A stretch of DNA of 64,000 nt from NCBI RefSeq assembly GCF_013409785.1, contig NZ_JACCBV010000001.1, forward strand, positions 1,178,001 through 1,242,000. The letters are read 5' to 3'. A program made the translations under genes and the position numbers. Each line of letters opens with the position of its first letter. The stretch's first letter is position 1. This DNA is from Microbacterium immunditiarum. Lineage in GTDB: Bacteria; Actinomycetota; Actinomycetes; Actinomycetales; Microbacteriaceae. The notes beneath the pieces are model-generated. The model saw nothing but the letters and a program-made list of their open reading frames with translations. It was not told the origin of the DNA and did no database searches. Positions 51,465 through 61,067 of the stretch are shown piece after piece.

Positions 51465-52019
51465 ATGCCGACGCCGACAGAGAGGATCGAGAAGCGGTTC
51501 AGCGACCCCGTGGCGACGGCCACGCCGTGGTCCGCGGCGACCGAGCGCCTCGCGCGAGCCGAGCTCGCCTGGATCGTGACCGTGCGCCCCGACGGGCGCC
51601 CGCATTCGACGCCCGCCGTCCCGGTCTTCTACGACGGCAAGATGTACTTCCACACCGGTCGCCACGAGGTGAAGCACGCCAATCTGCGGGCGAACCCGAA
51701 CATCCTCGTGCTCGTGGGCGACAGCGAGTGGGACCACGGGCTCGACGTGATGTTCGAGGGCATCGCGAGGCCTCTCACCGACCCCGTGGCGCTCCGCCCC
51801 GTCGCCGACGAGTTCCGCACGCGGTGGGACGGCCGCTGGATCCTCGAGTCGGCCGACGGCGGGCTCGAGTCGCTCGGTGCGCCCGACGTCGACATCGTGG
51901 TCTACGAGGTCACGCCCACGAAGGCGCGCGGGCACGCCAAGGGCGAGCCGTTCGGCCAGACGATCTATCGCTTCGCGGATGCCCCAACGCCCGCTCTCAC
52001 CCAGGAAGGCACTCGATGA
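51465..52019 (+). CDS. Pyridoxamine 5'-phosphate oxidase-like flavin protein
   Basis: The 184-residue protein has the PNPOx split-barrel pattern: LARAELAWIVTVRPDGRPHSTPAVPV, MYFHTGRHEVKHANLRANPNILVLVG and a C-terminal YRFADAPTP. Such proteins bind FMN, F420 or haem and reduce small molecules. ATG at 51465 follows GGGAGAG; an upstream GTG/ATG at 51453 is less well placed. The gene overlaps the peptidase E-like gene and is divergent from the HxlR regulator. Confidence 0.87.
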   Translation: MPTPTERIEKRFSDPVATATPWSAATERLARAELAWIVTVRPDGRPHSTPAVPVFYDGKMYFHTGRHEVKHANLRANPNILVLVGDSEWDHGLDVMFEGIARPLTDPVALRPVADEFRTRWDGRWILESADGGLESLGAPDVDIVVYEVTPTKARGHAKGEPFGQTIYRFADAPTPALTQEGTR

Positions 52020-52705
52020 AGCTGCTGCTCACGTCGGGCGGAGTCACGAACGACAGCATCCGCTCGGCCCTCGTCGACCTCCTCGGCAAGCCCATCGAGG
52101 AGGCGAGCGCCCTCTTCGTGCCGACCGCGCAGTGGGGACAGCCGATGTGCTCGCCCCAGTCCGTGTGGAACTCGACGGCGGGCCGGTGGAGGAACGGCGT
52201 CCAGAGCATGGTCGAGCTCGGATGGAAGTCCGTCGGCCTGCTCGAGCTCACCGCGCTGCCGAGCGTCGGGCGCGAGCGGTGGGAGCCGTGGGTGCGCGCC
52301 GCCGACGCGCTGCTCGTCGACGGCGGCGAGGCGGTCTTCCTCGCCACCTGGATGCGCAAGTCGGGCCTCGCCGACCTGCTGCCCGAGTTGCACGACACGG
52401 TGTGGGTCGGGGTGAGTGCGGGGAGCATGGTCATGACGCCGCGCATCGGCCGCGAGTTCGTCGACTGGCAGCCCGACGGCACCGACGAGACGCTCGGGGT
52501 CGTCGACTTCTCGATCTTCCCGCACCTCGACTACCCGGGCTGGACGGAGAACTCGACCGAGAGCGCCCGGCGGTGGGCTGCGAACCTCTCCGGCCCCGCG
52601 TATGCCATCGACGAGCAGACCGCGATCCGTGTCGTCGACGGCGCGGTGGACGTGATCTCCGAGGGCCAGTGGGAGCTCCTCAACGCCGCTCCGCAGATCG
52701 CTTGA
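52016..52705 (+). CDS. Peptidase E-like (S51 family) protein
   Basis: The 229-residue protein has MKLLLTSGGVTNDSIRSAL, DALLVDGGEAVFLATWM and the nucleophile motif GVSAGSMVMTP (Ser in GxSAGS), followed by PHLDYPGW with the catalytic His. Family members cleave Asp-X dipeptides or act as related amidohydrolases. ATG at 52016 overlaps the PNPOx-like stop (ATGA). Confidence 0.87.
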   Translation: MKLLLTSGGVTNDSIRSALVDLLGKPIEEASALFVPTAQWGQPMCSPQSVWNSTAGRWRNGVQSMVELGWKSVGLLELTALPSVGRERWEPWVRAADALLVDGGEAVFLATWMRKSGLADLLPELHDTVWVGVSAGSMVMTPRIGREFVDWQPDGTDETLGVVDFSIFPHLDYPGWTENSTESARRWAANLSGPAYAIDEQTAIRVVDGAVDVISEGQWELLNAAPQIA

Positions 52706-52730
52706 CCGGTGGATTCCGCGGGAGCATAAT
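52702..52730 (+). promoter_or_regulatory. Strong promoter of the ABC exporter genes
   Basis: TTGACC (52702-52707), 17-bp spacer, CATAAT (52725-52730). The GTG-ATG pair at 52738 and 52741 lies 7 and 10 nt downstream, so transcription probably begins at or next to the start codon. Confidence 0.8.
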
Positions 52731-52740
52731 TCACCGCGTG

Positions 52741-53532
52741 ATGAATAAATCCACGGTGCCGGATGCCTCGCCCGCCGTCTCCGTGCGCGACCTGCACGTG
52801 CGGCGGGGCAAGACGCGGGTGTTCGAGGGACTCGACGTGGAGATTCCGCGCGGCCGCATCACGGGCATGCTCGGCCCGTCGGGGTGCGGCAAGACGACGC
52901 TCATGCGCGCGATCGTCGGTGTCCAGAAGGTCGCCTCAGGCACGGTGACGGTGCTCGGGCACCCCGCCGGCTCGCCGACGCTCCGCCACCGGGTCGCGTA
53001 CGACACGCAGGCCGCCTCGGTCTACGGCGACCTCACGATCGAGCAGAACCTGCGCTACTTCGCGCGGCTCATCGACGCTCCGCGCGAGCACGTCGACCGC
53101 GTCATCGAGAGCGTGGGCCTCGCGGACCAGGCGAAGCAGACGGTCGACTCCCTCAGCGGCGGACAGGAGAGTCGCGTCTCGCTCGCGGTCGCGATGCTCG
53201 GGTCGCCCGAGCTGCTCGTCCTCGACGAGCCGACCGTCGGCCTCGATCCACTGCTTCGTGCCGAGCTGTGGGCGGTCTTCCGCACGCTCGCCGAGGAGGG
53301 CGCCACGCTCATCGTGTCGAGCCACGTCATGGACGAGGCGCTGCGCTGCGACCGCCTGCTGCTGATGCGCTCCGGTCGCGTGATCGCCGACACGACGCCG
53401 CGCGCGTTCCTCGAGGCGACGGGGGAGGAGGACCCCGACAACGCGTTCCTCGCCCTCGTCGAGCGGGCCGCGGCCGCGCATCCGCGGTCCGAGCACCGCC
53501 ACGGCGACGACACCGGGACGGCGGTGCGGTGA
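52741..53532 (+). CDS. ABC transporter ATP-binding protein (ABC-2 type exporter)
   Basis: The 263-residue ATPase has Walker A GPSGCGKTT, a Q-loop near YDTQAASVYG, signature LSGGQESRVSLA, Walker B LLVLDEPTVGLDP and the H-loop SSHVMDEAL. It powers the permease at 53532. ATG at 52741 or GTG at 52738 both give a nearly leaderless mRNA. The next gene starts in the stop codon (TGATG). Confidence 0.93.
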   Translation: MNKSTVPDASPAVSVRDLHVRRGKTRVFEGLDVEIPRGRITGMLGPSGCGKTTLMRAIVGVQKVASGTVTVLGHPAGSPTLRHRVAYDTQAASVYGDLTIEQNLRYFARLIDAPREHVDRVIESVGLADQAKQTVDSLSGGQESRVSLAVAMLGSPELLVLDEPTVGLDPLLRAELWAVFRTLAEEGATLIVSSHVMDEALRCDRLLLMRSGRVIADTTPRAFLEATGEEDPDNAFLALVERAAAAHPRSEHRHGDDTGTAVR

Positions 53533-54266
53533 TGAGGTTCTCACGCACCTTCGCGACGGCGGGGCGAGTGCTTCGGCAGCTCAGCCACGACCACCGTTCG
53601 GTCGCGCTCATGCTCATCGCGCCGAGTCTGCTCGTGGGGCTGTTCGCGTGGCTGTTCGTCGACCAGGAGCAGGTGTTCCAGCTGGTCGGGCCGGCGATCC
53701 TCGCACTCTTCCCGTTCGTCGTGATGTTCCTCATCACCTCGATCACGACGCTGCGGGAGCGCCGGTCGGGAACGCTCGAACGCCTCATGACGACCCCCCT
53801 CGGCAAGGGCGACTTCATCGCCGGCTACGCGCTCGCCTTCGCCGCGGCGGCCGTCGTGCAGGCTCTCATCACCGTCGCGTTCGCCGTGTACGTGTGCGGG
53901 CTCGAGGTCGACGGACCGCTGTGGCAGCTCGGCCTCGTCGCGGTCGTCGACGCGGTGCTCGGGTCGGCGCTCGGCCTGCTCGCGAGCGCGTTCGCGCGCA
54001 CCGAATTCCAGGCCGTGCAGTTCATGCCGATCATCGTGTTCCCGCAGATCCTGCTCGGCGGGATCATCATGCCGCGCGACCAGATGCCCGATGTGCTCTA
54101 CGCGATCTCGGACTGGCTCCCGCTCAGTCACGCGGTCGACGCCGTGAACGCCGTCACCGCCGGTGATGAGGAGTGGGAGATCTACGGACCGCTCCTGATC
54201 GTCGTCGCGTTCGTCGTCGGCGCGATCGTGCTCGCCTCGCTGACACTGCGGAGGCGGACGCCGTGA
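53532..54266 (+). CDS. ABC-2 type transporter permease
   Basis: The 244-residue protein has six membrane segments and the ABC-2 pattern (LMLIAPSLLVGLFAWLF near the start; FLITSITTLRERRSGTLERLMTTP; QILLGGIIMPRDQMP). It forms a drug or lipid exporter with the preceding ATPase. A convergent MarR regulator gene starts on the other strand beyond its end. Confidence 0.92.
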   Translation: MRFSRTFATAGRVLRQLSHDHRSVALMLIAPSLLVGLFAWLFVDQEQVFQLVGPAILALFPFVVMFLITSITTLRERRSGTLERLMTTPLGKGDFIAGYALAFAAAAVVQALITVAFAVYVCGLEVDGPLWQLGLVAVVDAVLGSALGLLASAFARTEFQAVQFMPIIVFPQILLGGIIMPRDQMPDVLYAISDWLPLSHAVDAVNAVTAGDEEWEIYGPLLIVVAFVVGAIVLASLTLRRRTP

Positions 54267-54701
54267 TCACGGATGCCGGTCTCGCAGCTTCGACGTCAGA
54301 TCGCGCAGCTGCGCCAGCTCGTCGTCGGAGAGCACCGACATCCGCTCCGCGATCTGGCGGCCGTGCACGTGCGCGATCTTGCGGAACAGCGCCGCACCCT
54401 CGGGCGTCGCCTTCACCAGTGCCCCGCGCCCGTCGTCGGGGTCGGGGCACTTCGTGATGAGGCCTCGCGCGGCCATGCGGTCGACGAGCCGCGAGACGCT
54501 CGGCTGGCTGATGAGCATGTTGGCGGTCACGTCGCGCAAGCGGGCGGTCTGGTCGTCGCCGCGCGTGACGGTGAGGAGCACGTCGTACTCTCCCTGGCTG
54601 AGCACTCCTTCGTCGAAGTCGCGGCTGATGAGCTCGAAGATCTCGTGCTGCGCACGGAACAGGCTCTCCCAGGCGTCGATCGCGAGGCGACGGTCGGTCA
54701 T
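54267..54701 (-). CDS. MarR family transcriptional regulator
   Basis: The 144-residue protein has the MarR winged helix: FDEGVLSQGEYDVLLTVTRG, LRDVTANMLISQPSVSRLVDRM and the wing GLITKCPDPDDGRGALVKAT. ATG at 54701 lies 7 nt after TACTCT on the minus strand (leaderless). It abuts the exporter permease stop and may repress the exporter. Confidence 0.92.
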   Translation of the reverse strand: MTDRRLAIDAWESLFRAQHEIFELISRDFDEGVLSQGEYDVLLTVTRGDDQTARLRDVTANMLISQPSVSRLVDRMAARGLITKCPDPDDGRGALVKATPEGAALFRKIAHVHGRQIAERMSVLSDDELAQLRDLTSKLRDRHP

Positions 54702-54773
54702 GCACACCAGAGTAGGGCCCGAGTGCGACGCCGGGAGAGAGCCCGCGCGGAACCCGCCTCTAGGCTGAGGGAC

Positions 54774-56600
54774 ATGTCTGTCTGGCAGAGGGTCGTGGTG
54801 GGTGCGATCGCTGCGGCGGTCTCGTTCGCGGGCGTCCTGGGCGGCGCATCCGCCGCGGTCGCGACAGCGACGGATGCGCCGACCGCCGCGAGCGCGAGCA
54901 CCGACGTCGAGGCGTTCACGTTCGAGAGCCTGGACGTCGTGTACACGCTCGGGCGAGCCGAGGACGGCACGAGCACGCTCGAGGTGGTGGAGACCTTCGT
55001 CGCGGTCTTCCCCGACTTCGACCAGAACCGGGGCATGCGGAGGGCGATCCCCGACTCGTACCAGGGCGCGCCGCTGCATCCGCGTCTCATCTCGATCACC
55101 GACGAGAACGGTCAGGAGCGGCCGTCCGAGGTCGACTCCGAGGACGGCGTCTACATGATGACGTCCCGTGCGAACGACTATCTCCGCGGCCGGCAGACGT
55201 TCGTGTTCACGTACACGCTCGAGAACGTCACTCGATACTTCGACGATGTCGGCGCGGACGAGTTCTACTGGGACGTCAACGGCGTCGATTGGAGGCAGCC
55301 GTTCGGCCGTGTCTCGGCGACGCTCATCGTCCCGCCCGAGCTGTCCGAAGCGCTCACCGGGCAGCAGGCGTGCTACCAGGGGTACCAGGGCTCGTCGCAG
55401 CAGTGTGCGGTCACGGCGGCGCCGTCCGCCGACGGCGGCGCGACGGTCGTGGCCTCCGCCGACCAGCTCGCCGCGTTCCAGACGATGACGATCGCGGTCG
55501 GCTTCGAGCAGGGGACCTTCACGACGTTCGACTCCACGTACCTCGCGTCGCCGTGGGGCTGGGCGCAGGGCATCGCGGCGCTCTTCGCGGGGGGCGGGGT
55601 CGTCTTCGCCGCAGTGACGAGGTCGCGCAAGCTGCGCGACGCGCCCGGTCGGCCGACGATCATCGCGGAGTACACCCCTCCGCGGCCCGTCGACGCCCTC
55701 GAGAGCGCGGTGCTGCTCGGTCGATCGTCGAAGGCGATCCCGGCGGAGGTGCTCGAGCAAGCGGTGGTCGGCAGCATCCGAATCGTCGAGGGCAAGCGCT
55801 CGTGGACGGGCAAGGCGAAGCTGCGGGCCGTGCTCGTGGATCCGTCCCGGGCAGACGGCGATGGGCGGATGCTCCTGGACGGCCTCTTCCCAATGGGAGT
55901 GCCCGGCGAGGAGTTCGAGTTCGGGCGCACCGACACTCGCTTCTCGAAGGCCGCGCAGGCGATCATCAAGGCTGCGAACAGCGAGCTCGACCGCCGCGGA
56001 CTCCGGCGCCGCGTGCCGTGGACGGCGCGCGCGCTGCCGGTGGTCGTCGTCCTCGTGGCGGCTGGCCTCGTGGCGCTGTTCGGCTTCGCAGCCCTCGACT
56101 CGTTCGTCGCCGCCTGGGGGCCGATCCTCGTCATCATCGCGGCCGGTCTCGCGGTCGTCGCGACGATCGGGCTCGTGTCGCACAAGCCGCTCACCGCCGA
56201 GGGCGCCGAGGTGCGCGACCACCTGAAGGGGCTCAAGGAGTTCATCGAGTGGGCGGAGGCCGACCGCATCCGCATGCTCCAGTCGCCCCAAGGCGCGGAG
56301 CGCGTGCGGATCGACCCGAACGACCCGCGCGAGATGCTCAAGCTGTACGAGACGCTGCTGCCGTATGCGGTCGTCTTCGGGCAGGAGCGCCAGTGGGCGG
56401 AGCACCTCGCGGTGCTGTACGGATCGGAGGGGAACCCCGGCTGGTACTCGGGGACGAGCGGCTTCAACGCCGCCGCGTTCTCGGCCGGCATCGGGAGCCT
56501 CTCGGCGAGTGCATCGGCGTCGTCGTCGACGTCGGGCGGCTCGGGCGGCGGCGGCTCGGCCGGCGGTGGCGGCGGTGGCGGAGGTGGCGGCGGGGTCTGA
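54774..56600 (+). CDS. DUF2207 domain membrane protein with glycine-rich tail
   Basis: The 608-residue protein has a signal peptide (about 1-33), an extracytoplasmic beta-rich DUF2207 domain (about 45-260, containing NRGMRRAIPDSYQG and FYWDVNGVDW), a membrane segment near 262-283, a cytoplasmic part with KAIPAEVLEQAVVGSIR, two membrane segments near 417-465, and a Ser/Gly tail ending in a run of glycines. Such tails are typical of the family. Function unknown. ATG at 54774 lies 7 nt after TAGGCT. Confidence 0.9.
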   Translation: MSVWQRVVVGAIAAAVSFAGVLGGASAAVATATDAPTAASASTDVEAFTFESLDVVYTLGRAEDGTSTLEVVETFVAVFPDFDQNRGMRRAIPDSYQGAPLHPRLISITDENGQERPSEVDSEDGVYMMTSRANDYLRGRQTFVFTYTLENVTRYFDDVGADEFYWDVNGVDWRQPFGRVSATLIVPPELSEALTGQQACYQGYQGSSQQCAVTAAPSADGGATVVASADQLAAFQTMTIAVGFEQGTFTTFDSTYLASPWGWAQGIAALFAGGGVVFAAVTRSRKLRDAPGRPTIIAEYTPPRPVDALESAVLLGRSSKAIPAEVLEQAVVGSIRIVEGKRSWTGKAKLRAVLVDPSRADGDGRMLLDGLFPMGVPGEEFEFGRTDTRFSKAAQAIIKAANSELDRRGLRRRVPWTARALPVVVVLVAAGLVALFGFAALDSFVAAWGPILVIIAAGLAVVATIGLVSHKPLTAEGAEVRDHLKGLKEFIEWAEADRIRMLQSPQGAERVRIDPNDPREMLKLYETLLPYAVVFGQERQWAEHLAVLYGSEGNPGWYSGTSGFNAAAFSAGIGSLSASASASSSTSGGSGGGGSAGGGGGGGGGGGV

Positions 56601-56628
56601 TACCGCCGGCCTCGCTTAGCCTGGAGGG

Positions 56629-58128
56629 GTGAGCGCGTACGTTTCGGCGTTCGAGCTGTTCTCCGTCGGCGTAGGACCCTCGAGCTCCCACACGGTCGGT
56701 CCGATGCGGGCGGCCCGTGACTTCGCCGTGCGCCTGCGCGAATCGGGCGCCGTCGACCGCACGGCCCGAATCCGCTGCACGCTCTACGGCTCGCTCGGCG
56801 CCACCGGCATCGGCCATGGGACGCCCGACGCGGTCGTCGCCGGGCTGCGAGGCGACGATCCCGCGACAGTGGATCCGGACGCCGTCCGCCGCGCGTGGAG
56901 CGACTGGCCCGACGGCGGCGTGCTCACGCTCGCAGGCGCGCGGGCCGTGCCGTTCGAGAAGCACGACATCGAGTTCGCGCCCCGGATGCGGCTGCCGGGG
57001 CATCCGAACGCCATGACCCTCGTCGCGCTCGACGTCACTGGCGGCACCCTCGCGGAGGAGACGTACTACTCGATCGGCGGCGGCTTCATCCGCCGTGACG
57101 GCGAGCCGTCCCGCGTGTCGGCGCGACCCTTCCCGCTCGCGTTCGACAGCGCCGAGGAGCTCCTCGCGCTGTGCGACGAGCGCGGACTGACGATCGCCGA
57201 GGCCGCGCGCGTCAACGAGCAGGCGCTGCGCTCCGAAGAGGAGGTCGCCGCGGGTCTCGACGCCATCTGGGACGCGATGGCCGGATGCATCGACGCCGGC
57301 CTCCACGCCGAGGGCGAGCTCCCCGGGGTCATGCGGGTAAAGCGTCGCGCGGCCGCGATCCGCGCGCAGCTCGAAGAGGCGGAGGCCTCCGGCCACCGGG
57401 AGCTCCCGGGGGAGTGGCTCGGCGCCTTCGCGCTCGCGGTCAACGAGGAGAACGCCTCGGGCGGGCGGGTCGTGACCGCCCCGACGAACGGCGCAGCGGG
57501 CATCCTCCCCGCGGTGGCGATGTACTGGTGGCGGTTCCTCGCCGACTCCGGCATCGGCGCCGACAACGCGGTCACGCCGCACGGCCCGCTCGCGGGCAGC
57601 GCCCTCTTCGGGTTCGGAGGCTCGCAGCCGTCCGGAGATGAGCCAGCGGACGACCACGCCGAGGACCTCTACGTCGAGGCGAACCGGCGGCGGGGCATCC
57701 GTCGATTCCTGCTCACGGCGACCGCGCTGGGCTCGCTCTTCAAAGCGAACGCGTCGATCTCGGGTGCCGAGGGCGGCTGCCAGGCCGAGGTCGGATCGGC
57801 GTGCGCGATGGCCGCCGGCGGGCTCACCGCCGTCATGGGCGGCACCAACCGGCAGATCGAGAACGCGGCCGAGATCGCGATGGAGCACCACCTCGGCCTC
57901 ACGTGCGATCCGGTGGGCGGGCTCGTGCAGATCCCGTGCATCGAGCGCAACGCGATCGCCGCGTCGACGGCGGTCACGGCGGCGCGCCTCGCGCTGCGCG
58001 GCGACGGCTCGCACTACGTGTCACTCGACGCGGTCGTCGAGACGATGCGCCAGACCGGCATCGACATGTCGCACAAGTACAAGGAGACGAGCGAGGGCGG
58101 GCTCGCGGTGAACGTCATCGAGTGCTGA
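56629..58128 (+). CDS. sdaA: L-serine ammonia-lyase (L-serine dehydratase), iron-sulfur type
   Basis: The 499-residue protein has the N-terminal beta domain ([19 protein letters not shown]) and the alpha catalytic domain with iron-sulfur cysteines in [31 protein letters not shown]. It deaminates serine to pyruvate and ammonia with a [4Fe-4S] cluster. It is about 40 residues longer than usual, with an insertion near 320-345 ([23 protein letters not shown] in part). GTG at 56629 lies 6 nt after TAGCCT, and the GGAGG next to it is too close to serve as a normal binding site, which supports a leaderless message. Confidence 0.93.
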   Translation: MSAYVSAFELFSVGVGPSSSHTVGPMRAARDFAVRLRESGAVDRTARIRCTLYGSLGATGIGHGTPDAVVAGLRGDDPATVDPDAVRRAWSDWPDGGVLTLAGARAVPFEKHDIEFAPRMRLPGHPNAMTLVALDVTGGTLAEETYYSIGGGFIRRDGEPSRVSARPFPLAFDSAEELLALCDERGLTIAEAARVNEQALRSEEEVAAGLDAIWDAMAGCIDAGLHAEGELPGVMRVKRRAAAIRAQLEEAEASGHRELPGEWLGAFALAVNEENASGGRVVTAPTNGAAGILPAVAMYWWRFLADSGIGADNAVTPHGPLAGSALFGFGGSQPSGDEPADDHAEDLYVEANRRRGIRRFLLTATALGSLFKANASISGAEGGCQAEVGSACAMAAGGLTAVMGGTNRQIENAAEIAMEHHLGLTCDPVGGLVQIPCIERNAIAASTAVTAARLALRGDGSHYVSLDAVVETMRQTGIDMSHKYKETSEGGLAVNVIEC

Positions 58129-58193
58129 GGGCCGGGCGGGGCATCCGTTTCAGGTCGATGGGTCGGGATCGCGCCGCACACCCGGGCAAGAGT

Positions 58194-58227
58194 AAGGGCC
58201 GGTCGGAGAGGCTACCGACCGGCCCTT
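58194..58227 (+). terminator. Stem-loop terminator after sdaA
   Basis: AAGGGCCGGTCGG (58194-58206), 8-nt loop, CCGACCGGCCCTT (58215-58227): a perfect 13-bp stem. It lies in the 348-bp gap before the GH76 gene; the rest of the gap is the control region of the mannan genes. Confidence 0.85.
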
Positions 58228-58320
58228 GTCCCTTGCACCAAGAGTGTCCTGCAATCACATGCCGGCAGCTGCCACAGCAAAACAACTACCGTGCTTGCAC
58301 TCTATAACGGCAAGGTAACG

Positions 58321-58338
58321 ACGGCAAGCGTTTCCCGT
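58321..58338. promoter_or_regulatory. LacI-type operator upstream of the GH76 gene
   Basis: ACGGCAAGCGTTTCCCGT has a central CG with 14 of 18 bases matching the reverse complement, the pattern of LacI-family sites (AA-x-CG-x-TT core). It lies 139 bp before the GH76 start in an AT-rich island. A candidate promoter downstream is TTGACG (58390-58395), 17 bp, TTATCG (58413-58418), with TATAAT at 58404 as another possible -10. Confidence 0.5.
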
Positions 58339-58476
58339 TATCTTTCTGTGATTCTGCGTCGTGCCGTCAATATGTATATCTGTTGGATCTTGACGTCATT
58401 CAATATAATCAGTTATCGTTTGGCTCGTCCCGGCGTCGTAGCCGGAGGCTCGGGCTCACCATCAACGGAGATACGG

Positions 58477-61038
58477 ATGACGAAGCGTGGACAGCTTGCT
58501 GTGATGATCGCGGCCGGACTGTGTCTGTCGGTGGGCATCGCGGTGCCCGCGGCAGCGTCGACCACCGAGGACGCGGACGTGGCGTTCGACGCGTTCGTGG
58601 ATGCGTTCTGGGACCCGACGAAGAAGTACTTCTTCACCAACAGCGACCACGTCATCGACCCCGCCCACGCCTACGGCCCCGAAGACGGGCTCTACACCGA
58701 CTTCTGGTGGGAGGCGCAGCTGTGGGAGACCGTGATGGACGCGTACCAGCGCACCGGTGACCCGGACCAGCGGCAGATGATCGACGACGTCTACGACGGC
58801 TTCGTCGCCTACCACCCCGACTTCGAGAACGACTTCAACGACGACATCGGCTGGTGGGCGCAGGCAGCGATCCGCGCCTACGGCCTCACCGGTGACTGCC
58901 GGTACCTCGAGCGCTCGCAGGAGCTCTTCGACGGCATCTGGGCGGAACGGGATGCCACCTACGGAGGCGGGATCTGGTGGCGCAAGGATCCCCGAGACCA
59001 GAAGAACGTCGCCACCAACGCTCCCGCCTCCATCACCGCGACCCGCCTTTACCAGGCCACCGGAGACGAGAGCTACCTCGACAGGGCCGAGGAGCTCTTC
59101 GCGTGGGTCGACACCCATCTGCAGGCGGGCGGGCACGTCTACGACCACCTCGAAGGTCCCGGCGATGGAACACTCGTGAAGTGGGACTTCACCTACAACT
59201 CCGGCAACTACATCGGAGCCGCCGTCGCCCTGTACGAGGCGACCGGCGACAGCACGTACATGGACAAGGCGATCGCCGCCGCGGATTGGACGACGACCCA
59301 CCTCACCAACGGCGGCACCTGGAACAACGAAGGCATCGACGACGGCGCCGGCTTCAAGACGATCCTCATTCGTCACCTGACGAACCTCGCGACCGTCCAC
59401 GGCCAGACGCAGTATCTGCCGCTGCTGCAGGCCAATGTGACACAGGCGTGGGACCACCGGCGGGCCAGCGACGAATTGGTCGGCGCGAACTGGTCGGCGC
59501 CCACCCCGGAGGGTCGCATCCAGAGCCTGACGGCCGCTGCGGCAGCCAGCGCGCTGCAGGTCGTACCCTTCAACGGGTACAGCGGGCCGCAGCCGGGCAC
59601 CGGCATCCACGACGCCGAGAACGCCGTCACTACTCAGCTCGGTGCCGAGAGCTCGAGCGAGGGCTTCCTGGGCCGCGGCTACCTGGCCGGATGGAACAGC
59701 GATGGGCAGGCCGTGACGTTCCACGTCAACACCGCCGCCGCCGGTGCGCACGAACTGCGCCTGAGGTACGCCGCTGCCGCAGGTGAGGCGACGCGCCGCA
59801 TCGTGGTCAACGGCGTCGAGGTGGGCGGCAACCACCGGTTCCCCGGAACGGGTTCGTGGTCGACGTGGGCCGAGACCGACCTCGACAACGTGGACCTTCT
59901 CGCCGGGCACAACACCATCCGCATCGAGTACGCCAGCGCTTCGGGCAGCAGCCAGTACCTGAACCTCGATCGGCTCATCGTGTCGCGCCAGTTGGAGGCC
60001 GAGAACGGGACCCTCCACGACGTCGGCGTCGAGTCCAACCCGAACGGCCACACCGGAGACGGCTACATCGCCGGATGGAACGGCGCCGGGCAGTGGGTCG
60101 ACCTGACCACCTCTGTCGAGAAGGCCGGCCGGTACGACGTCGCGTTCCGGTACTCCGCGGGCGCGGGTGACGCATCCCGCTACCTCTTTGTGAACGGGGT
60201 GGGAGTCGTCGCCGACCAGGCGTTCCCCGGAACCGCTTCGTGGGACGCGTGGCGGACGGTCACCGTCCCGAACGTGCCGCTGGAGGCGGGCGAGAACACC
60301 ATCTCGGTGATCTTCGAGCCAGGCAACGGCAGCCGCAACTGGCTGAACCTCGACCACCTCACCCTCCGATACGTTCACGACGCGCCGGCACCCGTGGAGG
60401 TCCCCTCGCCCCCCGCGCTTCCGCCCGGCACGTGCGGTGAACCCTCGGATGGTGCGACCGAGGCGCCAGGGCAGGGCGTGCTCAGCTCCGACAACGGCTG
60501 GGACACCGGCCTGCACGACGGCGCCTACAACATCACCATGAACCTGTGGTGGGGCAGCAACGCCCGCACGTATCGGCTGTACGAGAACGGGCAGCTCATC
60601 GCCGAGCGGGCACTGACCCCCGCGTCGCCCGACGCCCAGCAGGTCGTCGAAGCGATCGCCGGACGGACGGACGGCGAGTACGTCTACACCGCGGAACTGG
60701 TGAACTCGAAGGGCACGACCTGGGCGCAGCCGGTGACCGTCACGGTCCGAGACGCGAAGCCCGGCACGCCCGCGCTCAGCCACGACAACTGGGATGGCGA
60801 CGGCACCTACGCCTTGACCGCGAACCTGTGGTGGGGCACCAACGCCACCTCCTATCGGTTCCTCGAGGGAAGCACCGTGCTCGCCGAGGGCACTCTCGCG
60901 GCCTCGACGCCGGCAGCGCAGGCTGTGAGCCACGAGGTGACCGGATCCACTCCGGGTCAGCACACCTACACGGTGGAGTTCACGAACGCGGCCGGCACGA
61001 CGCTCAGCCAGCCCGTCAACGTCACCGTCTCTCCCTGA
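58477..61038 (+). CDS. Secreted GH76 endo-alpha-1,6-mannanase with CBM-like and Ig-like modules
   Basis: The 853-residue precursor has a signal peptide (MIAAGLCLSVGIAVPAAA region). A GH76 alpha/alpha barrel (about 35-370) follows with the catalytic Asp pair in NDDIGWW (residues 122-123), FWWEAQLWE and FTYNSGNYIGAAVALYEATG. Two carbohydrate-binding beta-sandwiches (about 375-510 and 510-640, each ending in the LNLDxL motif) and two copies of a WDxGLHDGAY/NLWWGxNAxxYR module close the protein. GH76 enzymes cut alpha-1,6-mannan backbones of fungal cell walls. ATG at 58477 follows CGGAGA; an upstream in-frame ATG at 58291 runs through the control region. Confidence 0.9.
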   Translation: MTKRGQLAVMIAAGLCLSVGIAVPAAASTTEDADVAFDAFVDAFWDPTKKYFFTNSDHVIDPAHAYGPEDGLYTDFWWEAQLWETVMDAYQRTGDPDQRQMIDDVYDGFVAYHPDFENDFNDDIGWWAQAAIRAYGLTGDCRYLERSQELFDGIWAERDATYGGGIWWRKDPRDQKNVATNAPASITATRLYQATGDESYLDRAEELFAWVDTHLQAGGHVYDHLEGPGDGTLVKWDFTYNSGNYIGAAVALYEATGDSTYMDKAIAAADWTTTHLTNGGTWNNEGIDDGAGFKTILIRHLTNLATVHGQTQYLPLLQANVTQAWDHRRASDELVGANWSAPTPEGRIQSLTAAAAASALQVVPFNGYSGPQPGTGIHDAENAVTTQLGAESSSEGFLGRGYLAGWNSDGQAVTFHVNTAAAGAHELRLRYAAAAGEATRRIVVNGVEVGGNHRFPGTGSWSTWAETDLDNVDLLAGHNTIRIEYASASGSSQYLNLDRLIVSRQLEAENGTLHDVGVESNPNGHTGDGYIAGWNGAGQWVDLTTSVEKAGRYDVAFRYSAGAGDASRYLFVNGVGVVADQAFPGTASWDAWRTVTVPNVPLEAGENTISVIFEPGNGSRNWLNLDHLTLRYVHDAPAPVEVPSPPALPPGTCGEPSDGATEAPGQGVLSSDNGWDTGLHDGAYNITMNLWWGSNARTYRLYENGQLIAERALTPASPDAQQVVEAIAGRTDGEYVYTAELVNSKGTTWAQPVTVTVRDAKPGTPALSHDNWDGDGTYALTANLWWGTNATSYRFLEGSTVLAEGTLAASTPAAQAVSHEVTGSTPGQHTYTVEFTNAAGTTLSQPVNVTVSP

Positions 61039-61067
61039 ACCCCGTTCTCACAGCAGCAAGGAGTCCC

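Noticed and set aside
58462..60963. 833-codon minus-strand frame
   Set aside because: Antisense to the GH76 gene, which has a signal peptide and catalytic motif on the plus strand.
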